Positions 12,201 to 23,500 of a DNA stretch of 64,000 bases are shown in pieces. A program made the translations under genes and the position numbers. This DNA is from Puffinus mauretanicus. Taxonomy: Eukaryota; Chordata; Aves; Procellariiformes; Procellariidae. The stretch spans positions 3,658,001 through 3,722,000 of the forward strand of contig JAJKFH010001865.1 in NCBI GenBank assembly GCA_023333565.1, read 5' to 3'. Within the stretch, counting starts at the first letter, position 1; every line of letters starts with the position of its first letter. Under the pieces are notes generated by a model. It saw only the letters and a list, made by a program, of their open reading frames with translations, was not told the DNA's origin and did no database searches.

Positions 12201-14526
12201 GCCCTGGGATGCCCAAGTTCACATAAACAAAGAGACATATTACCTGTGGCAGTTGTTCTTTCCACCAAGGGAGAACTAGGTGGCAACCCAGCTATTTCCT
12301 TTTGGGTGTCTCCTTTCAAAATGGTCAAAGGCAGTGGGACTTGGAGTGCCTGACACCCTGCTGTTTGCATGTATCTAACATCGTAATTTCTTCTCCAGAG
12401 TAAGCTGGCTAAATTAATTTGGTTTTAAAGAAGTGAAGCACTGAGACTGTGCCTGACATTTTCAGGATTCCAGGACGCTGTGTTCCCAGATCAATATGCT
12501 GATTTAGTAACATAACTTATGCTCAGGAAGGCCATGTGACACTCTCAGACCCATCCATCTTAGTCGAGCATTTCTATTAGAGCTGTGCAAATCCTTTCCA
12601 GGACAGCAAGTGAGGTTTTACAAGTTTCCCATTAGAAAGGGGTAGTGTAGAATTACAAACACCCCCCTACCCACCTGCCCCCCCCAATACCAGATTTGAA
12701 TATACCCCTTTTCTCATGTTTGAGTCTCAAGCAGGCCCTGACGCAAGACCATCTCTGTATTGCTAGCAGTCAAACAGACAGGCCCATATATACATAGATG
12801 CGCAGATACAACAGTAATAGCCTACTGCCCATTAAATGTGCACTTGCATATGCAGATAAAGAAGATCCATTTTTAAGCAGGCACTTTTTTGGATTAAAAG
12901 ATGCACTTGAAAAGGTAAAAGGGCACCTCAAGTACCAAGACATCATGTAGTTAAAAACCAAGGAGAGATTTAAGTTCTTCACAGACTTAAATAGAATCAG
13001 AATAGTGCACAAATGTAGTCTGAGTTTATCTACATGAAAACAAACCAGATATCATTTGATCATGTAGCTCATTTAATATATATCCAAAGTGTTTGGCTGT
13101 AAGCCATTCATGTTTATGATACCCACAGAAACAGCACATTGGAGTCAGTGACTGTTGTGTCGCTGAAATAAAAAGTGACTTTAGGACACAGACAATATGA
13201 GTGAACTTCTTATTCTGGCAAAAGTCTTGGTAAAAGAATATCAGAAAAAATGCTACTCCCATTTTCTGTGTTAAACAGCTAGCGTTGTAGCTTTCTTACA
13301 CAATGCTTAGAGTTTATACTTCCTTTTACTTACAAGGTACTGGCAGCTGAATCTCCTAATAGTGCTAGAAAAATCTTTGTATGTTATTTATTTCAAGGTG
13401 CACAGAAACTCTATTTTAAATAATGAGCCAGCTTTCTCTTCTGAACAGAGCAGAAATTAATGTAGTTAGTTGATCGTAGCAGTGAAATTGCCTAACTTCT
13501 AAACCCATACCACTTGTTTCCGTATTTGCCCAGCTTTGATTTGTGATATTTCAGTACCACACTGTTTACCTGTAGGGACATTTGCCTGACTACTTTTAAG
13601 AACAGACTTAAACTTATGCTGGAAAGTATCTGCTCCTTACCAAAGGATACAATTTTTCTTCTAAGTGCCTTTCCTTCTCCAAGTAGCCCAAGTACTCCTC
13701 AAGGCATCACATCCTTTATACCCCATGCAATGGCTGACAGACCCTTGTACATCAGAACCCTCTGTGCTTGCCAGGGAACCAGGATTTGAAGGATCGCTAA
13801 ACTCAGCCATTTTGTGTATCAATCCACAAGGCAGCACTTTAATCATGTATTTTCAAGGTTAGAGTGTTCATTTTGGCCTCATACTTGCTAAGTGGCATAG
13901 AGATGTTATGCACGGTACATGGTAATGCTATAATCTATTGCTTTCTGAAAGCCACCCAAAGTACTGCACTCTAATCAAATAGCACTTCTTGATGACATTG
14001 CGTGCTCCAGATGTATCCTGAAACAGACTGATACAACTAAGTCACTTAAAGATGCACAGCCAATCAGGAAATCTTGCTAAATGGAGGACTTGTGTATAAA
14101 CAGTTTTCTATCTTTTTAAAGTATGGCTTTGTTTTAATGAAGCATTTGCTAACAATGAAGCTATGTACAAGCATTTGGTCCCTCAACAAAGTAACTAATT
14201 ATTATTCTCGACATATTATTCATTATTATTATGGCCACAAGGTAACTAATGTGGCCATATTCTGATCTGCAACATGGGACCATCCTGAGGTTAGTTTGTC
14301 TCTATGAAGAAGAAAATAGGCCTATTCCTCCTACTCGTTACTTGACTTTGGTTGCTCGCCAAAAAACCACACTGTTTTTATACTGGAGGGGGGAAAAAAA
14401 AACAAAACAGAAGACAAACAGCTGATGAAAGCTGCCCGCAAAGTCGCTGTTTCTAACCGTGGTTTTTTTTTCCCTTCTTTTTTACTGCAGAACCTATGAA
14501 TCTTCCAAAATCTAACTTCTTTTTGC
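9294..14526. other. Non-coding stretch, nothing recognised
   Basis: Unique AT-rich sequence. Open frames up to 129 codons (11265-11654, minus) lack coding character. No RNA gene or named repeat seen. Confidence 0.55.
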
Positions 14527-14531
14527 CTCAG
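14527..14531. repeat. Target-site duplication of LTR copy 1
   Basis: CTCAG precedes the LTR and is repeated exactly at 15033-15037. Perfect match indicates a single intact insertion. Confidence 0.92.
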
Positions 14532-14887
14532 TGTCCTGGTTCCGGCTGGGACAGAGTTAACTTTCTTCCCAGTAGCTTGGGGGGTGTGCTGTGTTTTGGG
14601 TTTGGTGTGAAAGGAGGTTGATGGCCCATTGATGCTTTGGCTGTTGCTGGGTGGTGCTTGCACCGGGGAGGGGGGAGCACAGCCGGGGTGGTGGACCCAG
14701 CTGGCCAATGGGGTGTTCTATACCATGTGACATCACGCTCAGTATAACAACCAGGTGGGGCGGGTGGGGGGGGCTCGCTCCCTGTTTGTGACACACGGTC
14801 GGTGTGCATCGCCTGCTTTGTGTATATTCTGTTATTGTTGTTGTTCTCATTGTTATTATTACTGTTCTACTTCGTTTTATTTCAATT

Positions 14888-14893
14888 ATTAAA
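14888..14893 (+). terminator. LTR poly(A) signal (ATTAAA)
   Basis: ATTAAA lies in a T-rich context about 145 bp before the LTR end. The same hexamer sits at the equivalent place in the other two LTRs, which marks the R region and shows plus-strand orientation. Confidence 0.75.
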
Positions 14894-14963
14894 CTGTTTT
14901 TATCTCAACCCGGGAGTTTTCCTACTTGTGCCCTCCCGATTCTCTCCCCCATCCCATGGGGGG

Positions 14964-14982
14964 GTGTGTGTGTGTGTGTGTG
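14964..14982 (+). repeat. GT dinucleotide microsatellite inside LTR copy 1
   Basis: An uninterrupted GT run grows out of a G-rich patch near the LTR 3' end. LTR copy 2 has only G-rich sequence with a short TGTG there, so the array expanded after the copies diverged or differs by source element. Confidence 0.9.
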
Positions 14983-15136
14983 AGTGAGCGGCTGTGTGGG
15001 GTTTATTTGCTAGCTGGGGTTAAACCATGACACTCAGGTGGCTCTTACAAACATTAGCATGCTACTTTGGATAGTGTGGAGGACATTAATTCTTGTCAGG
15101 CTTGTATCACTGAAAATGTCTCCTTTCTCTTTTGTT

Positions 15137-15161
15137 GTCCTTTGAACGTCACTCAAAGGAC
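15137..15161. repeat. 9-bp perfect inverted repeat with 7-nt loop
   Basis: GTCCTTTGA (15137-15145) and TCAAAGGAC (15153-15161) are exact reverse complements around ACGTCAC. Each arm holds a TCF/LEF-like TCAAAG and the loop a CRE-like ACGTCA. It lies about 105 bp after LTR copy 1. Confidence 0.8.
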
Positions 15162-16230
15162 CATCTTCTTCCTGACTTTCCCTTTTTTGGGAGGAGTCTC
15201 AAATGACCACTTCCCACCCCATTCCTCCAGGAACCTCGGCTGAGCAAGCTCACAGTTTGCAATGCTTCACCTCTTACCTTTGCAGATGTGCTTCTGACTC
15301 CTTGAGTGGCCAGTCTTCTACCTGTGCTGCTTTCTTGGCTCTACCGGACATCTAGTGCTAAATGTCTGCTTGTTGTGTGGGCCATTCTGCGGCCCAATCC
15401 AGGCGTCCTTTCTGCCACACTGTCCCACCAGTTACGGGAGCTGCTCTCTCATGCCTCAAGGTACCTTGTCCAGGTACCTTTAGGTACGGAAAACAGCCTC
15501 AATTTCTCTTGATTGTGGGAGACAAGTAAATCTTGGCGCATCTTTTCACTGTATTTCTGAGACTAATGAAGAGGTGTTTGTAGGGGTAGGCCAGCCTCTG
15601 CCTTTATGTGCAAGAGGCAGACACGTTTTACAAAGTCTCAGCCAGATTTTTAGAGCTTTCTGGGACAGGCATGCTTTTAAGCCTCGTGTGGAATACGAAG
15701 CACATACATCATCATCATTACTTCATTACCAATCACTATTGATAATGAGTAAACAAAGTTCATAGTATATTCAATATTACAGCTATTTCTTGATGTAATA
15801 TTGCTCTGGGTCTCTGTAGAAATGTAACCTATATCTCGGGAAACAATGGCCCAAGTTTGACATTGCCAGTATGTCCAACAACATAAATACAACTGTTGCA
15901 CCTTAATTTGTAGAAATGTAGTATTTAGCTATGTCTGATATATTTTAAAATGCTTTTCAGCACGGTTCACTTGAAGAATTTTGTAAGACAACTTGGCCAG
16001 TGCTACGATTCTTGGAGTCCTGTGTTCTGTAGCATAAAGAGAAGCTAGCATATTTATGCCTTCCGAAGCCAGTGGAAATCTGTCTGTTGACTTTCATGGG
16101 GCTCTGGATTAGATCTTTAATGAACATCTCCTGATATCATTATAGGAGCAAATATTGGAACAGCATCATGAAAACTTCAGATTTGGTCGATACGAAGGAT
16201 TTATTAAATTTTTTTAGAACATAAAGTAGT

Positions 16231-16258
16231 TTGAAAATTGCTTCTTGAAAATTGCTTC
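16231..16258 (+). repeat. 14-bp perfect tandem duplication
   Basis: TTGAAAATTGCTTC is repeated exactly, head to tail. Confidence 0.92.
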
Positions 16259-16539
16259 TTCACCTCCTGCTCTGTTCATGCTTATCCCACAGTGACCTGA
16301 GCCACCCAAAAGAATATTTTGTCAGAAAGGAGCTGAGGCCAAGAGGAGGACAAAAGAAGAGACCATGCAATATAAGATCAACCAGTTGCTTTGAAACAAA
16401 TAGACAAGTTGCAAATTCGGAAATCAAATCTGAATGCGTCCAAAGAGATGTGGGGAGAACTTCTTGAATCTGATAATTTCAGAAGTGTGGTGTGTTGGGT
16501 TGCAGAGAACTTGATAGTTTTGAAATGTAAACACACAAT

Positions 16540-17050
16540 ATGTAAAACATAAGCCACAGAATTAATGAATCATGTTAATTTCACACTGCCCCTGCTTCGG
16601 ACTAATTAGTGCAAATTAAATGCTGCACTTGTCAGGCAGAGCAGTTTGTGCACCATGTTTTGCATTAAGAATTATTTTTTGATCCATTTGCACAATGTGA
16701 AAATAGTGTGAAAATATTTTTATTTCAATTAATGGTAGTTTTACAGTCATTAAAAGATTTCTTTAATAGGCTTAGACTCCCATGGCCTGCACAGCTGCAT
16801 GAGGTCTGGTTTGCATTGAAAGTTGGCAAAAGATGTACTGGGAAGGAAGACATTTAGCTGACTGGATTTACTTAATTACCCCCCACCCCATTCTAAAATG
16901 CCAAACCAGGCTGATCAATTATCTGTCCCTTCATCAGAGGCCAATTGCTTAATTGCAAATTATCCCTAATAATTACACAGTCAAATAACTACTGGATTTA
17001 TTTTTAATGAATGTGGGAGCTCTTAACAAGGATTTAAATGTACCCACCAG
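16540..17050. promoter_or_regulatory. Candidate conserved enhancer rich in homeodomain and POU-like motifs
   Basis: The block has the look of a developmental non-coding element: many TAAT cores (TAATTA at 16603-16608, TAATAATTA at 16967-16975), an octamer-like TTGCAAAT at 16953-16960, and closely packed sites with little simple repeat. No frame of any length crosses it. Conservation itself cannot be seen from one sequence, so this is inference from motif content only. Confidence 0.4.
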
Positions 17051-17389
17051 GATTACTCAAAATCGACAGCTATCAAAGGGCCGGAATCTGCCACTCTGGC
17101 TTACGTGGAGGAGAACCTCACTCCGCTTAGTTTCTGTTCATTTTCAGTGAGACTCGGGGAAGTAAAAATGCTGTGTTCGTGCTCGGTAATGTTTTTAGGG
17201 TCTAACACTTCCATTGTTTCAGTGGGACAGACTGAAAATGAGAGATCACTGAAAATGAGAAAGGGTTTCAGAACATGGGATGCTGTGAAGCCGGGGCAGA
17301 ATATAGGACAGAGCGTGGAAATACTGCCTTCGCCGAAATGAGATGGAGCTCTGCCAGGCAGCAAAGAAAACGACTGTCAAAACAGCAGC

Positions 17390-17515
17390 GCGCTCCCGCT
17401 CAGAGGCATTCCTGGTGCGGGGAGAGGGGGGTCTGCCCGCCGCCGGGCGGGAGGCCTTCCCCCTCGGGGGGATGCAGCGCTCAGAACTGGCCGAGAGCGG
17501 GGATATAATTAGCGC
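17390..17515. promoter_or_regulatory. Small GC-rich, CpG-dense patch
   Basis: About a dozen CpGs fall in roughly 130 bp, including a run of CCGCCGGGCGGG type and AGCGCT at both ends. It is too short for a standard island but stands out sharply from its surroundings and lies between a homeodomain-motif-rich block (16.5-17.0 kb) and the main CpG island at 19.8 kb. It may be a minor promoter or an enhancer core. Confidence 0.45.
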
Positions 17516-17590
17516 TGACACAAAACACAAGGCAAGGCTTTTGACGCTTGTTTTCCAGTTTTGACAGAAAGGGGAAACATAAGAATGGTG

Positions 17591-17634
17591 TCTTTTTTCC
17601 CTTTTTCCCCTCCCCTCTCTCTCCTCCCCCCCTT
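17591..17634 (+). repeat. 44-nt pyrimidine tract
   Basis: Irregular C/T-only sequence with no purine, a second but shorter polypyrimidine tract upstream of the main CpG island. Confidence 0.9.
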
Positions 17635-19774
17635 AAATAGCTTTCTCTTTTCAAATTACCTTAAATCACTGGGGATGTGGGCCGTGTTCCATGGCGCTGG
17701 CCACTCCTCAGCACACTTGTCAGCCTGGAAACAAGAGGCATACTTTGTTGAAATACTAAACCAAATGAGAACAGGAATTTAAATATAATGCTGTGTCTGC
17801 TCACAGGCAGGCGAAGAAGATTCAGTAGTTGAATAAGTAACAGAAAATTTGGAGTGTGAAGGAGGAAATAAACTGAATGCAAAGGAGCATGCACAGGGGA
17901 ACTAAACTACCCACGCTTTCCAATGTGGTGCAGGTAAATTAAAGTGGCTGAACTGTTTTTGAAATGGAAGCTCAGCCTCTGTCTGTTCTTTATCTTTCTT
18001 GTATTGATGTCCAGAGGTCTAGTTCAGAAATCGGGGTCCCACTGTGCTAACCACAGTAAAAACACCGTAACTCGGTGTCTCCCACCACCATTGCCTAACA
18101 TCTAAGCAAAAGCACTCTCAGTTCTGATTTGTTTTTTTTTCACTCCTATGTTGCCTGCTCTTTGTAGGTCGCATGTAAGCAATTTTTTCTGCTGCTTTTT
18201 CTAGGAGGTTAAGTAATTAACTTGGAGGAGAATGGAAAGCTGTGATCTCGCCTCACTTTGAAAGGCCTTTTCCTGAGATTTTTGCGGTGTGCCTCTTCCT
18301 CCTCTGAAATTTCTTACTCTGGATTCTTGCATGAGGAGTTGATATTCTTGACATCCAAGCCCCAGCTGGTATCATTCTTGATTGTGACGCATCCTAGGGT
18401 ATATTATACTTCTAAAGAGATTTTAACACTGACAAAGTGAGGCATGAGGAAATATTGGACTGTTTTGTTTTGTGGCCTGTTTTTTTTAATGCCTGAGCCT
18501 TATCTACTTGTACTCTGCTATGATGGGTGTCAAAGTTTCCTAATGCGATCACAGCCTGAAAATTTCAGATTGTGCTTAATGGCTAGAGGACACAATCCTA
18601 AAGTTCCTGAAACATGGCTGGATCTTCTGGTTGTCACTACGTGAAAGAGTGACCCCATGACTGGTGTAAACTTGACTTGTCATCTCAAATCTGGATTTTT
18701 TTTTTTTTAACGTAGATGATCCTCAAAAGATAAATTCAGTAGCATTCATCGTTTTCATGTATGACTTTAAGTATCTTCTCTAGTCTGTCTGTGCCGTTGT
18801 CAGTCTGTTGGGTTTGTTCCTTACAGGGTTAGTTAAGAATATACTCTGGTTTGTACGCATGGAATTAGCACACTAAAGTCGATGTGGATTTCTACCTACA
18901 GCCCTTGTTCACAGAAAGGAGACCAAGACCTTGCACTGAGAAAGCAATTGCTGGATTTCTTCTCTGTACCAGATGCCAGTAATGGGGTGGGGGTGGGGAG
19001 GAAGAATCATCCACCCATCCTTTTAAACTGAGCAGATTTTTTCTTTCCTATTTTTCTAATTGATTTACCCTTACCCTTCGATGTTTTTATTATCAGTTTC
19101 TCATTCCTTCCTCCTTGGTTTCTTTTTCCCTTAAATACACATCCCAGTCTGCACTGCTGTTTGCTCTTCTTAAGTTGTGATGTAGTCCTGACTTTTCTTT
19201 GCATTAAGAATACCTTCTTCCAGTATTTGCACCCCTGAAATAAATGCCCATAATGGTTAAGGGTGCCAGAATCTAGTTCAATATTAATAAGAAAATTCCA
19301 GCACTGTTGTTTTTCATCTACTTTTCTTTTTAATCTGGAATCAGCGCATCTTCCAGCTTCGTCAACTCCCTTGTAATTTGTTCAGCGTGATCACTTTTCC
19401 AAGAGCAATACTAGGTACAGGCACCTTACATTTTTTTTAAGATTTCTCTTTTCCACCCTAATGTGGCTTTTTATGCATCAGAAATGAGTGTAAAGCAACT
19501 TTTTCCTCAGCCTGGTTTGAAGCATGTTTCTCAATGAATCTTCTCTTCCCGTGTTCTTTCTCTTGTCACAATAAACAATCAACAGTTCCAAAGAATGCTG
19601 TAATTAAAATTTCCTCAAGGAATAGTGGTCGTTATGGATACCGTTAAGTATACTGAGAAGTGTCATGGGTTACTGAGAAAGAAGAAATACGAATGTATAG
19701 TCTTTTGACTTTATTTTGACCTGGAGGGGGCGGGTAGGTGAAATACAGATACGCATCCTGGCTGGAACTCAGAG
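17635..19774. other. Non-coding stretch upstream of the CpG island
   Basis: T-rich unique sequence with poly(T) runs near 18130 and 18700. No exon can be supported. Confidence 0.55.
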
Positions 19775-20300
19775 CGCTCCTTCAGCCTGCTCCTCTTGGG
19801 AGGTGTTTGCGAACAGCCCGAAAGCCAGGGCGGCACGTGGAAATCTGGGGTTTGGACTTCACAGCCCTCTTCGCAGGCTCCTCCGGCGGCTGCCGCAGGG
19901 GGAGCGGGCTCTCTGCCGGCTGCACCGCCCCTGCGGCCGCCGCGCGCCCCGCTGCCAGCGGCGGAGGGCGGGAGGGGGCTTTGTGACGCGCGTCTGGGGG
20001 AGCCCTCCCATAGGCTCTGCCGCGGAGGCGCCGCTGCGCCGCCCGCGCTGCCGTGAGGCTGCGCAGCCCCTCCCGCCGCCGGAGCCGAGCGGGCATCCCC
20101 GCCGGGGGGCGGAGCCGCGGCCAGACGTGCGCCCCCGCGCCGCCGGGGGGAGGCGGCCTGCCGGGGTTCGCCCCTGCGCCGCGGAGACCTGCCCGTTGTC
20201 AGCGTCCGTGTCGTTTTCTGATCCCAGCCTCGCCGCGGCGTCTGGGCCGGGCGCCTTCGCTTGCCGTAATGGCCATCTGGAGGGGAATTTGGCAAACACT
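19775..20300. promoter_or_regulatory. CpG island, candidate promoter
   Basis: A block of about 525 bp is strongly GC-rich, with dense CpG dinucleotides through 19860-20260, in a setting that is otherwise AT-rich and CpG-poor. It contains GC boxes, for instance GGGGGCGGAGC at about 20105-20115, and another (GGGGGCGGG) lies just outside at 19726-19734. There is no TATA box. Unmethylated islands of this kind usually mark vertebrate promoters. Long open frames on both strands here (up to 196 codons) reflect the scarcity of stop codons in GC-rich DNA; most start at non-ATG codons and none resembles a known protein. Transcription direction cannot be decided. No clear first-exon splice donor stood out. 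Confidence 0.8.
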
Positions 20301-20395
20301 CTCTGAAAAAGTCCGGGTAGTTTGTGTCACTTGGGTTTTCTTGGCTTGCTCGTGCCGACAGCCTCAGAACGGCCTAGCAGATTAGAGAGGACTGA

Positions 20396-20575
20396 CTTCC
20401 TTTTCCTTTTCCTTTTCCTTTTCCTTTTCCTTTTCCTTTTCCTTTTCCTTTTCCTTTTCCTTTTCCTTTTCCTTTTCCTTTTCCTTTTCCTTTTCCTTTT
20501 CCTTTTCCTTTTCCTTTTCCTTCCTCTCTCCCTTCCTCTCTCCCTTTCCCTCTCCCTTTCCCTTTTCCTTTTTTT
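20396..20575 (+). repeat. 180-nt pure pyrimidine tract with TTTTCC hexamer array
   Basis: Every base is C or T on the plus strand. The first part (20397 to about 20522) is about 21 perfect TTTTCC units; the rest is an irregular CCCTCTC/CCCTTTC tract. It starts about 95 bp downstream of the CpG island. Mirror-symmetric homopurine-homopyrimidine DNA of this length can adopt triplex (H-DNA) structure, and such hexamer arrays are usually length-variable. Confidence 0.97.
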
Positions 20576-23500
20576 AAAAGAAGCAGGCCGGGTTTGTCCT
20601 TACTCCATTTACCTAGCTATAGCTGCAATCGCTATTGTCTGTACTGAAGTAAGGCTCCTGGCTCTGCAGGCACTCTTAGGCATAGATACATATAAACTTA
20701 CCTTATAGCATGTTTGTTTTTAAAAATATCGTTAAAAATTCGGCGAAACTAACATTTGTTACCTGCTCAGCCATTTAACTCTCCATGTTTTTTTATATCG
20801 TTTAATCCAATCCATCGACTTTGTTAACTTGGCCTGCTACCCTCTATTTTTGCTCCTAATTGAAAAGTAAAGGATAGTGCAACAGCATTCTCTGCTGTGA
20901 ATATACATTCAGAGAATCTCTTTGCAAAATAGATAACGGTTTACCCAAGATAGAGAGTATGGCTTTGCTTCTACACCCTATTGCAATGTCAGTGCTGCTG
21001 GCATTGTCCCCTATAAAGGGCAGCATTCTGCCCAATAATTCCTTAAAATGCATAAAAACAGGTTGCAGGGAAGAGAGGAAACGACCCTGGGACATCCTGG
21101 GAAGCCCTGGAAAGACCTGCAAACAAAAGCAAGAGAAGTCTAGAATGAGCTAAAGAAAAGATAAAGCTTGAAAAACAATTAAAATGGGGAAAGCACAGAA
21201 TGGTCTCTCAAGTGCTGTGAAGGCCTCTTGTATTTCAATACCTCATTAAGCAGCTGGATGGGAATTGAGCACCTAAATACCTTAAAATCTGGCCCCAAAT
21301 AACTAAGATTTTAAGCTGTCTGAAAAGGGAAGTGATATTCTGTTTAAGGATATGAAAATACAGGATGAGTAGTTACTTTCCACTCCATGTATTTAAGATA
21401 TGTCTCATCAATCATAAGCCTAGGAAATAATAGTGAAGATTTAAATTCTGTATGGCTACGTACTGGTTTATTCTCAGAAATACAGAACGAGAAGGAATGC
21501 TAGAGGTCCTACCTTATGAATTAAATATCTTGTAAATGGAGGTTTTATCCTGTGAAGTGTTTGGCTCTGAGCATATGTAGAGCTCTATGGGACTGTCCCC
21601 ATGCTTGGTTAGGTGGGTATGTGTACATCCCTTGCTAGATCAAGGCACAGCCTAGTTCAGCCTGGAAAAGCTCACAGGCTGGGGCAAAAGCATTCAAGCT
21701 GTACAGAAATACTCTTACCCAATGGAGCTTTTTCAAACTTCTGCTCCTTTAAAAAGACAAACTCAACCCTTTTCATTCAGTTCTAGGCATGACAGATTTG
21801 GAGTTTTAGGAGAAAACTGCTCTTGGTTTATGATGCTGAACTAAATTAGGAAAGGGGGGAGGGGGAGCATTCCAAAGGTACAATTTGGAGTTAATGCTAA
21901 AAAATTTCAGCATATAGAGAAAATTATAAGTAGCTAAGAATAGGAATTTAAAAACTACTGTGCCCTCTCAGCCGTGCCTTCGATGTTGCTGCCATGACAC
22001 TACAGTAATTTATTGTTGCAGAACATTCCCTCCTAGAACTCTCTAAATATTTTAAGGAATTTCAATTATATATTGCAGGGGAACGTCTTTAAAAGCATTC
22101 GGGTTTGCTAGCTTTAGGGACCTTAGAGGAATCCATATGCAGAAAAGCAAACAAAACCAGTGAGAAATGTACACTGTTTAATTAAAATACCAGGTTTTGG
22201 CACGTTCTTTTTATTGCTAACCATGACTTATTAAGGAAAAAAGCCCAGCATAAAATCCTTTAAGTGTACAGATAGATTTTTTTTTTTTCTTTTCTTTCTG
22301 AGCTTTGTTCCAATGGCTTGTATTATCACCAGAAAAAAAAAAATCATAGACTTGGGTATATTTTTTGTTCTTTTCATATGTTAATAAGTTATGGACTGTT
22401 TGGACCATTTATGTGATCAATAATTTAAAGGCTCATTGTCCTGAGAAATGTTGAATTCATTATGAGAGAGAGAGAAGTAATAGATTCAGTATCTTCATCT
22501 CTGTAATCAATTGTTATGATAGATGTTCAATTACTGTGGATGCAGGCAGGCAGGAGAGCTGCTCGGTCAAGAGTACTGCCACCCTCGGTGCCAGCCAGAA
22601 CTCGCTGGCTCTCAAGTTTCATATGGAAACACACGGGTTATTTTTGCTACATGGGTGTATGCAACTAACAGGTGTAGTTTCCAGGCTGTTGCAACAACAG
22701 AGTTGGTACTTCCAACACGAAACAACTCTCCTCTTTGCGCTCCACACGAATCTTTAAGGAGTTCAAAGAGTATGATTAAGAAGGGGAGGAGGGCTTGGCT
22801 GCTTCAGTAAATTGTTAAGGGCCTTTTGTCGCTCAGTTAGGGGTGGCAGTCCTGTACCGCTTGTCTCTGCAGTGCAATGCAAGGTACTTCACAGCAAAGT
22901 AGTGCTATTTAAAGCACACTTCAAAATTTCAGTCTGGGAGGCAGTAAATAGAGTTTCTGTTTTCTAACTGGCTTTAGTTGGGAGCCAAAATCTTCCTGAT
23001 CTCTCTACTACTTTGGCTTCTAGATTACTGCATTGTTCTCCGCTTCACTTTGACGTTGGACTCTGCTTTTGTCTGCTTTGTGAAGCTGCATAAGATAAGT
23101 GATAGGTCTCAATCTTTAGAAATAAATGTTTGCTTCCTTTCAAAGTCCAAACTGAGCCCACTGCTGGTAGATTAAAGTTAAAAGGAGTTGTGAGAGGGGG
23201 TAAGCCTGCTACCATGATGATAGGTAATGGAGGCCTTTAGGGGAGTAATGCAGATATCTAAATGCGTCAGGAAAAACGTGCCCATTCCTTGTTGGTTTCT
23301 CTCTTATCAGGAACCAGCGCTCCAAGGGAGGGAGGGAAGATCCGGGGCGCAATTCTGGGCCTTGTGGGCTAAACTTGACCACGCGGCTCAGTGAAGTACT
23401 CCATCTCTGCTTGCACCAGTCTAGCTTCTCCCACTGGGTACACCGAGGGATATGCGCTGCAGGAGCTGATGAGTAGCTGTGCCTATTTCTTACATAGGTA

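Larger units (their letters stand above)
14532..15032 (+). mobile_element. Solo LTR of an avian endogenous retrovirus, copy 1 (ERVL-like)
   Basis: A 501-bp long terminal repeat begins TGTCCTGG and ends ACCATGACA, so it has the canonical TG...CA ends. It is bounded by a perfect 5-bp target-site duplication, CTCAG, at 14527-14531 and 15033-15037, which fixes both edges. The order inside is that of an LTR read on the plus strand: U3-like sequence, a poly(A) signal ATTAAA at 14888-14893, then a short U5-like tail. No gag, pol or env sequence adjoins it, so the internal region was lost by LTR-LTR recombination. I recognise the family from its opening as one common in bird genomes; the 5-bp duplication suits class III (ERVL-like) elements, but the class is inference. 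Open frames crossing it are incidental. A near-identical copy lies at 51760-52254. Confidence 0.93.
15038..16539. other. Non-coding stretch with small repeats only
   Basis: Apart from the inverted repeat at 15137 and the duplication at 16231, nothing is recognised. Confidence 0.55.

Noticed and set aside
13780..13800. Second B-box-like TTCAAATCC on the minus strand
   Set aside because: No cloverleaf can be drawn around it.
14331..14987. Open frames overlapping LTR copy 1
   Set aside because: They arise from LTR sequence; the same frames recur in LTR copy 2, and LTRs of this kind carry no coding region.
19711..20306. Open frames of up to 196 codons on both strands in the CpG island
   Set aside because: Stops are rare in GC-rich DNA, most starts are not ATG, the frames overlap on both strands and the peptides are Ala/Arg/Pro/Gly-rich low-complexity with no family resemblance.
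20322..20708. 128-codon frame with a long Phe-Leu repeat
   Set aside because: It is the translation of the TTTTCC array and not a gene.
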